Assembly (NCBI GenBank): GCA_050180895.1
Contig: JBFXDS010000015.1
Location: 22,636 to 86,635 of the forward strand
Direction of reading: 5' to 3'
Length of the DNA: 64,000 nucleotides
Origin: JBGPEQ01 sp050180895
GTDB taxonomy: Bacteria > Pseudomonadota > Alphaproteobacteria > Dongiales > Dongiaceae
Shown one piece after another: positions 19,146 to 26,839 of the stretch. How positions within the stretch are numbered: position 1 is the first letter of the stretch; the number at the start of each line of letters is the position of its first letter. The notes under the pieces were generated by a model, which was given only the letters and a program-made list of their open reading frames with translations, had not been told where the DNA came from and made no database searches. A program made the position numbers and the translations under genes.

Positions 19146-20171
19146 ATGACGAAGCGGTCGCCGCCCAAGCCGAAGTCGGACGATCTCGCCGCCACCGCCA
19201 TCGCCGGTGACCGCCGCGCTCTCGCCCGCGCGATTACCCTCATCGAGTCCACGCGCGCCGATCACAGGGCCGAAGCCGCGGCGCTGCTGGAGGCGCTGCT
19301 GCCGCGGGCCGGCCGGTCGATCCGCCTCGGCATCTCGGGCGCGCCCGGCGTCGGCAAGTCGACCTTCATCGAGGCCGTCGGGCTGCACGCCATCGGCCAG
19401 GGCCGGCGCGTCGCCGTGCTCGCCGTCGATCCCTCCTCGAAACGCGGCGGCGGCTCCATCCTCGGCGACAAGACGCGCATGGCCGGGCTGGCGGCGGACG
19501 AGCGCGCCTTCATCCGTCCCTCGCCGGCGGGCGAGACCCTCGGCGGTGTCGCCCGCCGCACGCGGGAGTCGATCACGGCCGTCGAGGCTGCCGGGTTCGA
19601 CCTGGTGATCGTCGAAACCGTCGGCGTCGGCCAGTCGGAGACGGCGGTGTCGGAGATGGTCGACATGTTCGTGCTGCTGCTGCAGCCGGGCGCCGGCGAC
19701 GACCTGCAGGGCATGAAGCGCGGCATCGTCGAGTTGGCCGACCTCATCCTCGTCAACAAGGCCGACGGCGAGCTCGCCGCCGCCGCGGGCCGCACTGCCG
19801 CCGACTACGGCAACGCGCTCCGCTTGCTGCATCCGCCGACGCCCGGCTGGACGCCGGAGGTGCGGCAATGCTCGGCCCTGACCGGTGCGGGCATCGCCGA
19901 GGCCTGGGAGACCGTCGGTCGCTTTCGCCAGGCGATGACCGAAGGCGGCCGGCTGCAGGCCCGGCGCCGCGACCAGGCGAAGGCGGCCCTCGGCCGCGAG
20001 CTGACGGAGAGCCTGCTGGCCGCGCTGCGGGCGGATGCCGAGGCGGCGCGACGCCTGGCCGATCTGGAGGCCCGCGTCGCCGCCGGCCGGATCGGTCCGA
20101 CCGCAGCCGCCGACGCGCTGGTGGCGGAGCTGCTGGGCGCCGCGTCGGCAGGGCGTAAGCCTTTGAAATGA
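19146..20171 (+). CDS. meaB: MeaB/ArgK-family GTPase, methylmalonyl-CoA mutase chaperone
   Basis: A 341-residue G3E-type P-loop GTPase that gates cofactor loading and protects methylmalonyl-CoA mutase from inactivation. Visible motifs are Walker A GISGAPGVGKST, the family signature DPSSKRGGGSILGDKTRM, the switch region ETVGVGQSE and the guanine-specificity motif NKAD. The C-terminal dimerisation helix region covers about residues 270-341. The mutase itself ends at base 405 of this window, so both partners are present but unlinked. Confidence 0.95.
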   Translation: MTKRSPPKPKSDDLAATAIAGDRRALARAITLIESTRADHRAEAAALLEALLPRAGRSIRLGISGAPGVGKSTFIEAVGLHAIGQGRRVAVLAVDPSSKRGGGSILGDKTRMAGLAADERAFIRPSPAGETLGGVARRTRESITAVEAAGFDLVIVETVGVGQSETAVSEMVDMFVLLLQPGAGDDLQGMKRGIVELADLILVNKADGELAAAAGRTAADYGNALRLLHPPTPGWTPEVRQCSALTGAGIAEAWETVGRFRQAMTEGGRLQARRRDQAKAALGRELTESLLAALRADAEAARRLADLEARVAAGRIGPTAAADALVAELLGAASAGRKPLK

Positions 20172-20217
20172 CGCGGCGATCCTCGAAAGCCGAACGCCCC
20201 GCCGTCCGTCGCGGCCC

Positions 20218-20246
20218 TTGACGCGGCGGGGCGCGCAGCGTAAAAC
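20218..20246 (+). promoter_or_regulatory. Sigma-70-like promoter for rpmB
   Basis: TTGACG (20218-20223) and TAAAAC (20241-20246) are separated by 17 bp. The spacing is ideal and the hexamers match the consensus at five and four of six positions. The start of rpmB is 59 bp downstream of the -10 element. This is inferred from sequence only. Confidence 0.55.
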
Positions 20247-20260
20247 CCGCCGCTCGCACC

Positions 20261-20290
20261 GGGGCGCACCACCGCCCCGTTTCGCTTTAT
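20261..20290 (+). terminator. GGGGCG/CGCCCC stem-loop with T-rich tail in the rpmB leader
   Basis: A 6-bp perfect GC stem (20261-20266 with 20273-20278) and a CACCAC loop are followed by GTTTCGCTTTAT. It lies between the proposed rpmB promoter and the rpmB start codon. It may terminate read-through from meaB or attenuate rpmB. The T-run is interrupted, so intrinsic termination would be weak. Confidence 0.4.
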
Positions 20291-20304
20291 GAGAGGATAC
20301 CGTC

Positions 20305-20610
20305 ATGTCCCGGCGCTGCTCGATTTCCGGCAAGGGCGTCCAGTCCGGCCACAATGTCAGCCATGCCAACAACAAGACCAAGCGCCGCTTCCTGCCCAAC
20401 CTGCAGTCGACGCGGCTGGTGAGCGACGCCCTCAACCAGCAGGTGCGGCTGCGCCTGACCCCGCACGCCATCCGCACCATCGAGCACAATGGCGGCCTCG
20501 ACGCCTACCTGCTGGACACGCCCGACGGCAAGCTTCCCGAGGACGCCCGTCGCCTCAAGCACCGCATCGCCCGCGCCGCCGAGAAGGCGGCCGCCAAGCC
20601 CGCGGCCTGA
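20305..20610 (+). CDS. rpmB: 50S ribosomal protein L28
   Basis: A 101-residue L28 that begins MSRRCSISGKGVQSGHNVSH and has the family signature NNKTKRRFLPNLQ and VSDALNQQVRLRLTPHAIRTI. The length matches alphaproteobacterial L28. A GAGAGGAT ribosome-binding site precedes the ATG. It is transcribed alone from its own promoter and is followed by repeat B copies rather than a clear terminator. Confidence 0.97.
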   Translation: MSRRCSISGKGVQSGHNVSHANNKTKRRFLPNLQSTRLVSDALNQQVRLRLTPHAIRTIEHNGGLDAYLLDTPDGKLPEDARRLKHRIARAAEKAAAKPAA

Positions 20611-20619
20611 CGACGACAG

Positions 20620-20733
20620 GCCCTCACCCCCACCCTCTCCCGCTGCGCGGGCGAGGGGGCTATCGAAACCGACCGCCTCGACAGCGTCCCCTCTCCCGCG
20701 GGAGCGGGAGAGGGATAGGGTGAGGGGGCGCGC
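20620..20733. repeat. Dispersed repeat B, double copy between rpmB and queA
   Basis: Two units lie head to head: CCCTCACCCCCACCCTCTCC with GCGCGGGCGAGGGGG, and CCCCTCTCCCGCGGGAGCGG with GAGAGGGATAGGGTGAGGGGG. Both can fold as hairpins, and the outer CCCTCACCC and GGGTGAGGG arms pair with each other. The block ends directly at the queA start codon, so it replaces a normal ribosome-binding region; GGTGAGGGGG may serve as one. Confidence 0.65.
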
Positions 20734-21768
20734 ATGCGCGTCGATCTCTTCGATTTCGAGCTGCCGCCGCATCTGATCGCCGACCGTCCGGCCGTGCCGC
20801 GCGATTCCGCGCGCCTCCTGGAGGTCGCGGAGACCTTGCATGACCATGTCGTGCGCGACCTGCCGGCGCTGCTGCGGCCCGGCGACCTGCTCGTCGTCAA
20901 CGATACGCGCGTCATCCCCGCCCGGCTGTTCGGCCATCGCGAGACCGCCGCCATCGAGGTGACGCTGCACAAGGGCCTGGCCGCGGCGCGCTGGCGCGCC
21001 TTCGCCCGCCCCGCGCGCAAGTTGAAGCCCGGCGACGTCGTCGCCTTCGCGGCCGGCCTTTCCGCCACCGTCACCGACAAGGGCGAGGGCGGCGAGGTCG
21101 AGCTGGTGTTCGACCGCGGCGGCGCCGCGCTGATGGCGGCGCTGGCCGAGGTCGGCCGCATGCCGCTGCCGCCCTATATCAAGCGCCCGGCCGGCGCCGA
21201 CGCCCGCGACCGCGAGGACTACCAGACCGTCTTCGCCGCGAAGGACGGCGCCGTGGCCGCGCCGACCGCCGGCCTCCACTTTACGCCCGAATTGCTCGCC
21301 GCCCTCGACGCCCGCGGCATCGCCCGCGTCGCCGTCACGCTCCATGTCGGCGCCGGCACCTTCCTCCCGGTCAAAGCCGAGGACACGAAGGACCACGTCA
21401 TGCACGCGGAGCATGGCGTCGTCGACGAAGCCGCCGCTGCCGCCATCGCGCGCACGCGCGAAGGAGGCGGCCGCATCGTCGCCGTCGGCACCACGAGCCT
21501 GCGCCTGCTCGAGAGCGCCGCGGACGAGCGCGGCGCCGTCCGTCCCTTCGCCGGCGACACCACGCTCTTCATCACCCCCGGCTACCGCTTCAAGGCCGTC
21601 GACCTTCTGCTGACCAACTTCCACCTCCCCCGCTCGACCCTGTTCATGCTGGTCTGCGCCTTCGCCGGCACGGAGCGCATGAAGGCCGCCTACGCCCACG
21701 CCAAATCCGCCCAATACCGCTTCTATTCCTACGGCGACTGCTGTCTCCTGCACCCGGAGAAGCGATGA
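20734..21768 (+). CDS. queA: S-adenosylmethionine:tRNA ribosyltransferase-isomerase QueA
   Basis: A 344-residue QueA that transfers and isomerises the ribosyl part of SAM onto preQ1 in tRNA, giving epoxyqueuosine. Family blocks are visible: MRVDLFDFELPPHLIADRP at the start, PRDSARLLEV, VVNDTRVIPARLFG, PTAGLHFTPELL, LHVGAGTFLPVK and NFHLPRSTLFMLV. The length is typical. It is the first of four queuosine-pathway genes on this strand (queA, tgt, queF, queG). Confidence 0.97.
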   Translation: MRVDLFDFELPPHLIADRPAVPRDSARLLEVAETLHDHVVRDLPALLRPGDLLVVNDTRVIPARLFGHRETAAIEVTLHKGLAAARWRAFARPARKLKPGDVVAFAAGLSATVTDKGEGGEVELVFDRGGAALMAALAEVGRMPLPPYIKRPAGADARDREDYQTVFAAKDGAVAAPTAGLHFTPELLAALDARGIARVAVTLHVGAGTFLPVKAEDTKDHVMHAEHGVVDEAAAAAIARTREGGGRIVAVGTTSLRLLESAADERGAVRPFAGDTTLFITPGYRFKAVDLLLTNFHLPRSTLFMLVCAFAGTERMKAAYAHAKSAQYRFYSYGDCCLLHPEKR

Positions 21769-21793
21769 ACCCGCAGATGCACCCAAGTGAATT

Positions 21794-21882
21794 TGTAGGG
21801 GCGAGCGGCGCTCGCCCGTCTCGCCACAGCCGCGATCGCCGGAGTCGCGCACGAACACGGGCGAGCGGCGCTCGTCCCTACA
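21794..21882. repeat. Dispersed repeat C (TAGGGGCGAGCGGCGCTCGCC), paired copies before tgt
   Basis: Two copies of the hairpin GGGCGAGCGGCGCTCGCCC face each other about 50 bp apart, with TTGTAGGGG at one end and CCCTACAAG at the other. The same arrangement occurs at 34753-34840. The downstream remainder of this 244-bp gap holds a CGCGTTCATCTGCGG repeat (about 21929-21962) and a CGTCTCCGCG repeat (about 21975-21997), so the gap is entirely repeat sequence. Confidence 0.7.
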
Positions 21883-22012
21883 AGGGATCGTTCGAGCGCC
21901 CAGACCGATCGATGCACAACAAGAACCGTCATCCGCGTTCATCCGCGTTCATCTGCGGTTTCAAATCCCTTCCTCTGCGTCTCCGCGTCTCCGCGGTTCA
22001 CCTCCCCCGCCC

Positions 22013-23143
22013 ATGACCGAATTCGCCTTCACCCTCCTCGCCGCCGACGGCCCAGCCCGCCGCGGCCGCATCGCCACCGCCCACGGCACGATCGAGACGC
22101 CGGCCTTCATGCCCGTCGGCACCGCCGCCACCGTGAAGGCCATGCTCCCCGACTCCGTCGCCGCCACCGGCGCCGAGATCCTCCTCGGCAACACCTATCA
22201 CCTGATGCTCCGCCCCGGCGCCGCGCGCGTCGAGAAGCTCGGCGGCCTGCACAAATTCATGAACTGGCCGCGCGCCATCCTCACGGATTCCGGCGGCTAC
22301 CAGGTGATGTCCCTGGCCGAGCTGCGCACGCTCGACGAGACCGGCGTCACCTTCCGCTCCCACATCGACGGCGCGATGCACGTGCTGACGCCGGAGCGCG
22401 CGATCCAGATCCAGCACGCCCTGGGATCCGACATCACCATGGTCCTCGACGAATGCACGCCCTTCCCGGTCGAGGAGGGCAAGGCCGCCGACTCCATGCG
22501 CCTCACCACGCGCTGGGCCGAGCGCTCGAAGGCGGCCTTCCGCCCGCGCCCCGGCCACGGCCTCTTCGGCATCGTCCAGGGCAGCGTCTATCCGAGCTTG
22601 CGCGCCGAATCCGCCGCCGGCCTCGTGCGCATCGGCTTCGACGGCTACGCCGTCGGCGGCCTCGCCGTCGGCGAGGGCCAGGCGGCGATGTTCGAGACGC
22701 TCGACGTCACCGTGCCGCTGCTCCCCGCCGACCGCCCGCGCTACCTCATGGGCGTCGGCAAGCCGGCGGACATCGTCGGCGCCGTGCGCCGCGGCATCGA
22801 CATGTTCGACTGCGTGCTGCCGACGCGCTCCGGCCGCACCGGCCAGGTCTTCACCCGCCGCGGCGCCGTCAACATCCGCAACGCCCGCCACATCGAAGAC
22901 CCGCGCCCCCTCGACGAGACCTGCGCCTGCCCCGCCTGCCGCTCTTACAGCCGCGCCTACCTCCACCACCTCTGGCGCGCCGAAGAAATCCTCGGCCAAA
23001 TGCTCCTCACCTGGCACAATTTGCACTACTACCAGCAGCTGATGGCCGGCTTGCGCGCCGCCATCGCCGAGGGCCGCCTCGCCGCGTGGACCGCCGCCTT
23101 CGAGGCGGAGCAGGCGGGAGGCGACATCGAGCCGATCGGGTGA
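22013..23143 (+). CDS. tgt: tRNA-guanine transglycosylase (Tgt)
   Basis: A 376-residue TIM-barrel enzyme that exchanges guanine-34 for preQ1 in tRNAs with GUN anticodons. Catalytic segments are LTDSGGYQVMSL (general base Asp) and MFDCVLPTRSGRTGQ (nucleophile Asp). Structural zinc is bound by CACPACRSYSRAYLHHL (three Cys, one His). It lies downstream of queA across 244 bp of repeats and probably has its own leader. The length is typical for bacterial Tgt. Confidence 0.97.
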   Translation: MTEFAFTLLAADGPARRGRIATAHGTIETPAFMPVGTAATVKAMLPDSVAATGAEILLGNTYHLMLRPGAARVEKLGGLHKFMNWPRAILTDSGGYQVMSLAELRTLDETGVTFRSHIDGAMHVLTPERAIQIQHALGSDITMVLDECTPFPVEEGKAADSMRLTTRWAERSKAAFRPRPGHGLFGIVQGSVYPSLRAESAAGLVRIGFDGYAVGGLAVGEGQAAMFETLDVTVPLLPADRPRYLMGVGKPADIVGAVRRGIDMFDCVLPTRSGRTGQVFTRRGAVNIRNARHIEDPRPLDETCACPACRSYSRAYLHHLWRAEEILGQMLLTWHNLHYYQQLMAGLRAAIAEGRLAAWTAAFEAEQAGGDIEPIG

Positions 23144-23200
23144 GGTCGGCGCAACAGTTGTAGGCAGCCGCCCGTCCCTCCGTCGCACGGTCGCCGCATC

Positions 23201-23236
23201 GTGTAGGGGCGGCCCCATGTGGCCGCCCGCGGACCG
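23201..23236. repeat. Dispersed repeat C-like hairpin (GGGGCGGCC/GGCCGCC)
   Basis: TGTAGGGGCGGCCCCATGTG is followed by GCCGCCC, a short relative of repeat C starting with the same TGTAGGGGCG. It lies between tgt and the DUF433 antitoxin gene. A second short relative, TGTAGGGCGACCGGCAGGTC, is at 23873-23901 just after the toxin gene, so similar elements flank the toxin-antitoxin pair. Confidence 0.5.
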
Positions 23237-23290
23237 TTCGACCGCGGCCCTGCCCTTGCACCCACCCACCGCGCAGCATAGCTTGTAACC

Positions 23291-23509
23291 ATGCTGGACT
23301 GGAGCACATGCCCCGCCGTCGAACGCGTGCCCGGAAAGGTGAGCGGCGCTTGGCTGTTCAAGGGCACCCGCGTGCCGGTGAAGGCGCTCTTCGAAAATCT
23401 CGAGGATGGTGCCAGCATCAACGATTTCCTTGCGTGGTTCCCTGGTGTGAGTCGGGAGCAGGTCGAAGCCGTCCTCGCGCACGCGGAACGAAGCCTGGAA
23501 GTCGCCTGA
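23291..23509 (+). CDS. DUF433 protein, putative antitoxin
   Basis: A 72-residue DUF433 domain protein: GAWLFKGTRVPVKALFENLE, then DGASINDFLAWFPGVSREQV and a final helix. DUF433 proteins have a winged-helix-like fold and are commonly encoded just before PIN-like genes, as here. The function as antitoxin and autorepressor is inferred from that pairing. The toxin-like gene begins 18 bp downstream. Confidence 0.8.
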   Translation: MLDWSTCPAVERVPGKVSGAWLFKGTRVPVKALFENLEDGASINDFLAWFPGVSREQVEAVLAHAERSLEVA

Positions 23510-23527
23510 GACCAAACCCTGGCGCCG

Positions 23528-23845
23528 ATGCTGATTCTCTTCGACCAGGGCACTCCGGCACCGCTTCGCCGCCATCTGGTCAGCCACACTATCAAGACCG
23601 CGCACGAAATGGGTTGGGCCGGGTTTGACAACGGTCATCTGCTCGCGATGGCCGAAACTGAATTCGATGCCCTCGTCACGACCGACCAGAATCTGCGCTA
23701 CCAGCAGAACGTTGCGGGACGGCATCTCGCCATTCTGGTCCTGCCAACGACAAGCTGGCCGAAGATTCAACAGAACATCGCCGAAGTAACCGCCGCTATC
23801 GACGCACTGAAGTCCGGCGACTTCACCGAACTGCACTTCGCATAG
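23528..23845 (+). CDS. DUF5615 PIN-like protein, putative toxin
   Basis: A 105-residue protein with PIN-like acidic residues: LILFDQGTP near the N terminus, AMAETEFDALVTTDQNL in the middle and LVLPTTSW later. These blocks match DUF5615 proteins, the usual partner of DUF433 antitoxins. Such proteins are presumed ribonucleases. The first acidic site reads FDQG instead of the more common DEN/DVG-like motif, so activity is uncertain. The module sits between tgt and queF. Confidence 0.75.
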   Translation: MLILFDQGTPAPLRRHLVSHTIKTAHEMGWAGFDNGHLLAMAETEFDALVTTDQNLRYQQNVAGRHLAILVLPTTSWPKIQQNIAEVTAAIDALKSGDFTELHFA

Positions 23846-24027
23846 CTGCCGGAATGGGCGCCCCACGACAGGGTGTAGGGCGACCGGCAGGTCGCCCGTC
23901 CATCCGCTGCGCTGTTTCAACCCATGTGTAAAGTTTTGTTTTCACGTCCAGCGCACCCCGCCCAATTCTGTCCATCCTCACATTTCGCCGTTGGCCCCGT
24001 CCGGCGGGCGGGGATAGGGTGCGCGCC

Positions 24028-24507
24028 ATGGCTCGCCCCCGCCTGCCCGCGAAGCGCCGCCCCCGCCTCACCCAGCTCGGCCGCCCGACGGCCCTGCCGG
24101 CCTCGCCGGCGGCGGCGGTCCTGGAGACCGTGCCCAACCCGCATCCCGGCACCCTCTACCTCGTGCGCTTCACCGCGCCGGAGTTCACCACCCTCTGCCC
24201 GATCACCGGCCAGCCCGATTTCGCCCACTTGGTGATCGATTACGTGCCGAAGGCGCGCCTCGTCGAGAGCAAGTCGCTGAAGCTCTTCCTCGGTGCCTTC
24301 CGCAACCACGGCGGCTTCCACGAGGCCTGCACGGTCGGCATCGCCCGGCGCCTGGTGGCGGCGCTGAAGCCGGCGTGGCTCCGGATCGGCGGCTACTGGT
24401 ATCCGCGCGGCGGCATCCCGATCGACGTGTTCTACCAGACCGGCCCGGCGCCCAAGGGCCTGTGGCTGCCGGACCAGGGCGTTGTGCCCTATCGCGGCCG
24501 GGGATGA
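24028..24507 (+). CDS. queF: NADPH-dependent 7-cyano-7-deazaguanine reductase QueF
   Basis: A 159-residue reductase of the short (YkvM-like) QueF type that converts preQ0 to preQ1. The catalytic Cys is in TTLCPITGQPDFA, and the family QueF motif is VESKSLKLFLGAFRNHGGFH. I start at the ATG at 24028 (MARPRLPAKRRP); a GTG three codons earlier is also in frame. Its stop overlaps the queG start in an ATGA arrangement, so the two are translationally coupled. Confidence 0.95.
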   Translation: MARPRLPAKRRPRLTQLGRPTALPASPAAAVLETVPNPHPGTLYLVRFTAPEFTTLCPITGQPDFAHLVIDYVPKARLVESKSLKLFLGAFRNHGGFHEACTVGIARRLVAALKPAWLRIGGYWYPRGGIPIDVFYQTGPAPKGLWLPDQGVVPYRGRG

Positions 24508-25685
24508 CTCCGACCCCGATCGCGATCAAGGACGCCATCCGCGATCACGCGCGCGCGCTCGGCTTCGATGCGGTCGGCTTCGCTGGCACCGACATCGGCG
24601 AGTCCGGCCGGCGGCTGCGGCAGTTCCTCGATGCCGGCCTGCACGGCGACATGGGCTGGCTCGCGGCCAAGGCCGAGCGCCGGGTCGATCCGAAGGCGCT
24701 GTGGCCGGAGGCGCGCAGCATCGTCGTCCTCGGCCTCGGCTACGGCCCGGCCATCGACCCGCTGGAGCCGCTGTCGCGCCGCGAGCGTGGCACCGTCTCG
24801 GTCTACGCCCAGGGCCGCGACTACCACGACGTGGTCAAGGTCCGCCTGAAGCAGCTGGCGGGCTGGCTGCAGGCCACCTACGGCGGCGCGGTCAAGGTCT
24901 TCGTCGACACCGCGCCGGTCATGGAGAAGCCGCTGGCCGCGCGCGCCGGCCTCGGCTGGCAGGGCAAGCACACCAACCTCGTCTCGCGCCAACACGGCTC
25001 CTGGCTCTTCCTCGGCGAGATCTTCACCACGCTCGACCTGCCGCCCGACGCGCCCGAGCAAGACCATTGCGGCACCTGCCGGGCCTGCCTCGACGTCTGC
25101 CCCACGCGGGCCTTCCCGGCCCCCTACCGGCTCGACGCCCGCCGCTGCATCTCCTACCTCACCATCGAGCACAAGGGTCCCATCCCCCGCGAGTTCCGGC
25201 CGGCGATGGGCAACCGCATCTATGGCTGCGACGACTGCCTCGCCGTCTGCCCCTGGAACAAGTTCGCGTCGCGCACCGCCGAATACGCCTTCCTGCCCCG
25301 CGCCGAGCTCACCGCCCCCCGCCTCGCCGATCTCGCCCGGCTCGACGACGCCGCCTTCCGCACCCTCTTCTCGGGCTCCCCCATCAAGCGCACCGGCCGC
25401 GCCCGCTTTGTCCGCAACGTCCTCATCGCCCTCGGCAACAGCAACGACCCATCCGTGATGCCGATCATCGAGTCCCTCCTCGACGACGAGTCCCCTTTGG
25501 TCCGCGGCGCCGCCGTCTGGGCTCTCTCCCGCCTCGTCGCGCCCGCCCAATTCGCCCACGCCCGCACAACCCGCGCCCCCGCCGAACCCGACCTAACCGT
25601 CCGCGCCGAATGGGACGCGACGAGCGCAGTCATTCCCTCCCCCCTTGAGGGGGAGGGCAGGGTGGGGGGTCGGCGCGGGGCATAA
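24504..25685 (+). CDS. queG: Epoxyqueuosine reductase QueG
   Basis: A 393-residue B12- and iron-sulfur-dependent reductase for the last step of queuosine synthesis. The two 4Fe-4S clusters are bound by CGTCRACLDVCPTRAF and CDDCLAVCPWNKFA plus a Cys in RRCISYL. A HEAT-like C-terminal region (NDPSVMPIIESLLDDESPLV) follows. The last about 15 residues (PSPLEGEGRVGGRRGA) are encoded by a copy of dispersed repeat B, so the original C terminus was probably altered when the repeat arrived. The rest has normal length. Confidence 0.95.
   Translation: MTPTPIAIKDAIRDHARALGFDAVGFAGTDIGESGRRLRQFLDAGLHGDMGWLAAKAERRVDPKALWPEARSIVVLGLGYGPAIDPLEPLSRRERGTVSVYAQGRDYHDVVKVRLKQLAGWLQATYGGAVKVFVDTAPVMEKPLAARAGLGWQGKHTNLVSRQHGSWLFLGEIFTTLDLPPDAPEQDHCGTCRACLDVCPTRAFPAPYRLDARRCISYLTIEHKGPIPREFRPAMGNRIYGCDDCLAVCPWNKFASRTAEYAFLPRAELTAPRLADLARLDDAAFRTLFSGSPIKRTGRARFVRNVLIALGNSNDPSVMPIIESLLDDESPLVRGAAVWALSRLVAPAQFAHARTTRAPAEPDLTVRAEWDATSAVIPSPLEGEGRVGGRRGA
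25634..25682. repeat. Dispersed repeat B inside the 3' end of queG
   Basis: CCCTCCCCCCTTGAGGGGGA followed by GGGCAGGGTGGGGGG is a repeat B hairpin. It lies within the queG reading frame and encodes its final residues, so this copy is translated. Confidence 0.6.
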
Positions 25686-25771
25686 CCGCGGACACAGAAC
25701 TGTTATTTGCCCGGGCACCGGTTCCTGCCGACACTGTGCCGAAATCACTCATGGGAGGGAGGACGATCAGC

Positions 25772-26539
25772 ATGACCGCACTCGCACGCCGCACCATCGT
25801 CACCGGCATCGCCGGCCTGCCGCTGGCTACCATCCTCGCCGATCCGAAGCTGGCCGCCCTGGCCGCCGAGTCGCTGGAGACCGTCGGCGTCACGACGCCC
25901 GGCGGCCGCAACGTCTCGGCCGCGCTCGCCGTGCCGGCCACGACTCCGGCGCCCGCCGTGCTGTTGATCCACGAATGGTGGGGTCTCAACGACGAGATCA
26001 AGACCATGGCGGCCGAGTTCGCCAAGGAGGGCTTCCTGGCCCTCGCCGTCGATCTCTATGACGGCAAGGTCGCGACCGATCCGGCGGGCGCCGAAAGCCT
26101 GATGAAGGCGGTCGATGCGGCGCAGGCCGACGACACGCTCGGCGCCTGGGTCGCCTGGCTCAAGGCCGACAGCCGCTCCACCGGCAAGGTCGGCACCGTC
26201 GGCTGGTGCTTCGGCGGCGGCTGGTCGCTCAACGCCTCGATCGCCAATGCCGTCGACGCCACCGTGATCTATTACGGCCGCGTCGACCGCACGGCCGACG
26301 ACCTCAAGAGCCTCCACGGCCCGGTGCTCGGCCATTTCGCCGAGCAGGACCAGTGGATCAACAAGGAGATGGTCGACGGCTTCGCGGCCGCCATGGCGCA
26401 GGCCGGCAAGCCGGCGGAGATCCACTGGTACGCGGCCAACCACGCCTTCGCCAACCCCACCGGCCAGAACTACGACGGCGACGACGCCCAGGCCGCCTGG
26501 CAGCGCACGCTGGCGTTCTTCCGCCAGAACTTGGCCTAG
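25772..26539 (+). CDS. Dienelactone hydrolase family protein with exported-protein leader
   Basis: A 255-residue alpha/beta hydrolase with the triad Cys in GWCFGGGWSL, Asp in EQDQWI and His in ANHAFANP, as in dienelactone hydrolase. The N terminus has two Arg before a hydrophobic stretch (RRTIVTGIAGLPLATILA), which could be a Tat-type signal or anchor. The ATG at 25772 is preceded by GGGAGGGAGG; an earlier GTG at 25736 is less likely. Many homologues labelled this way have no proven substrate. It follows queG but has its own ribosome-binding site. Confidence 0.88.
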   Translation: MTALARRTIVTGIAGLPLATILADPKLAALAAESLETVGVTTPGGRNVSAALAVPATTPAPAVLLIHEWWGLNDEIKTMAAEFAKEGFLALAVDLYDGKVATDPAGAESLMKAVDAAQADDTLGAWVAWLKADSRSTGKVGTVGWCFGGGWSLNASIANAVDATVIYYGRVDRTADDLKSLHGPVLGHFAEQDQWINKEMVDGFAAAMAQAGKPAEIHWYAANHAFANPTGQNYDGDDAQAAWQRTLAFFRQNLA

Positions 26540-26571
26540 CGGGGCGCCGGCCTCTGCCGGGATCGGCAAGG

Positions 26572-26654
26572 TGCGTCCTTCGACAAGCTCAGGATGAGGG
26601 CTTTTCTTCGTGCCATAAAGATTTCTCCTCATCCTGAGCTTGTCGAAGGACGCA
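26572..26654. repeat. 83-bp hairpin repeat A, copy 3
   Basis: Full copy with 28-bp arms (TGCGTCCTTCGACAAGCTCA left, complement right) and a 27-bp centre (GGCTTTTCTTCGTGCCATAA within it). It lies in the 300-bp gap between the hydrolase and the glutamine amidotransferase genes. The rest of that gap holds a GACCTC-GCCA-GAGGTC stem (26802-26817) just before the next ribosome-binding site and nothing else I recognise. Confidence 0.85.
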
Positions 26655-26839
26655 CGGCGCACGTGCAGGCCGAAATCTTCACTTGATCTCAACCACCCGA
26701 ATCATATCTCTAACGTCCAGACGCAATCGCACGTGCCAATGGCCCCCGGGGCGCGACCCCAGGGTTACGCTACGACGTTAGGCGTCCTTTTCGGATCGGC
26801 TGACCTCGCCAGAGGTCGGGACCTTGGAGGGACTTCGAA

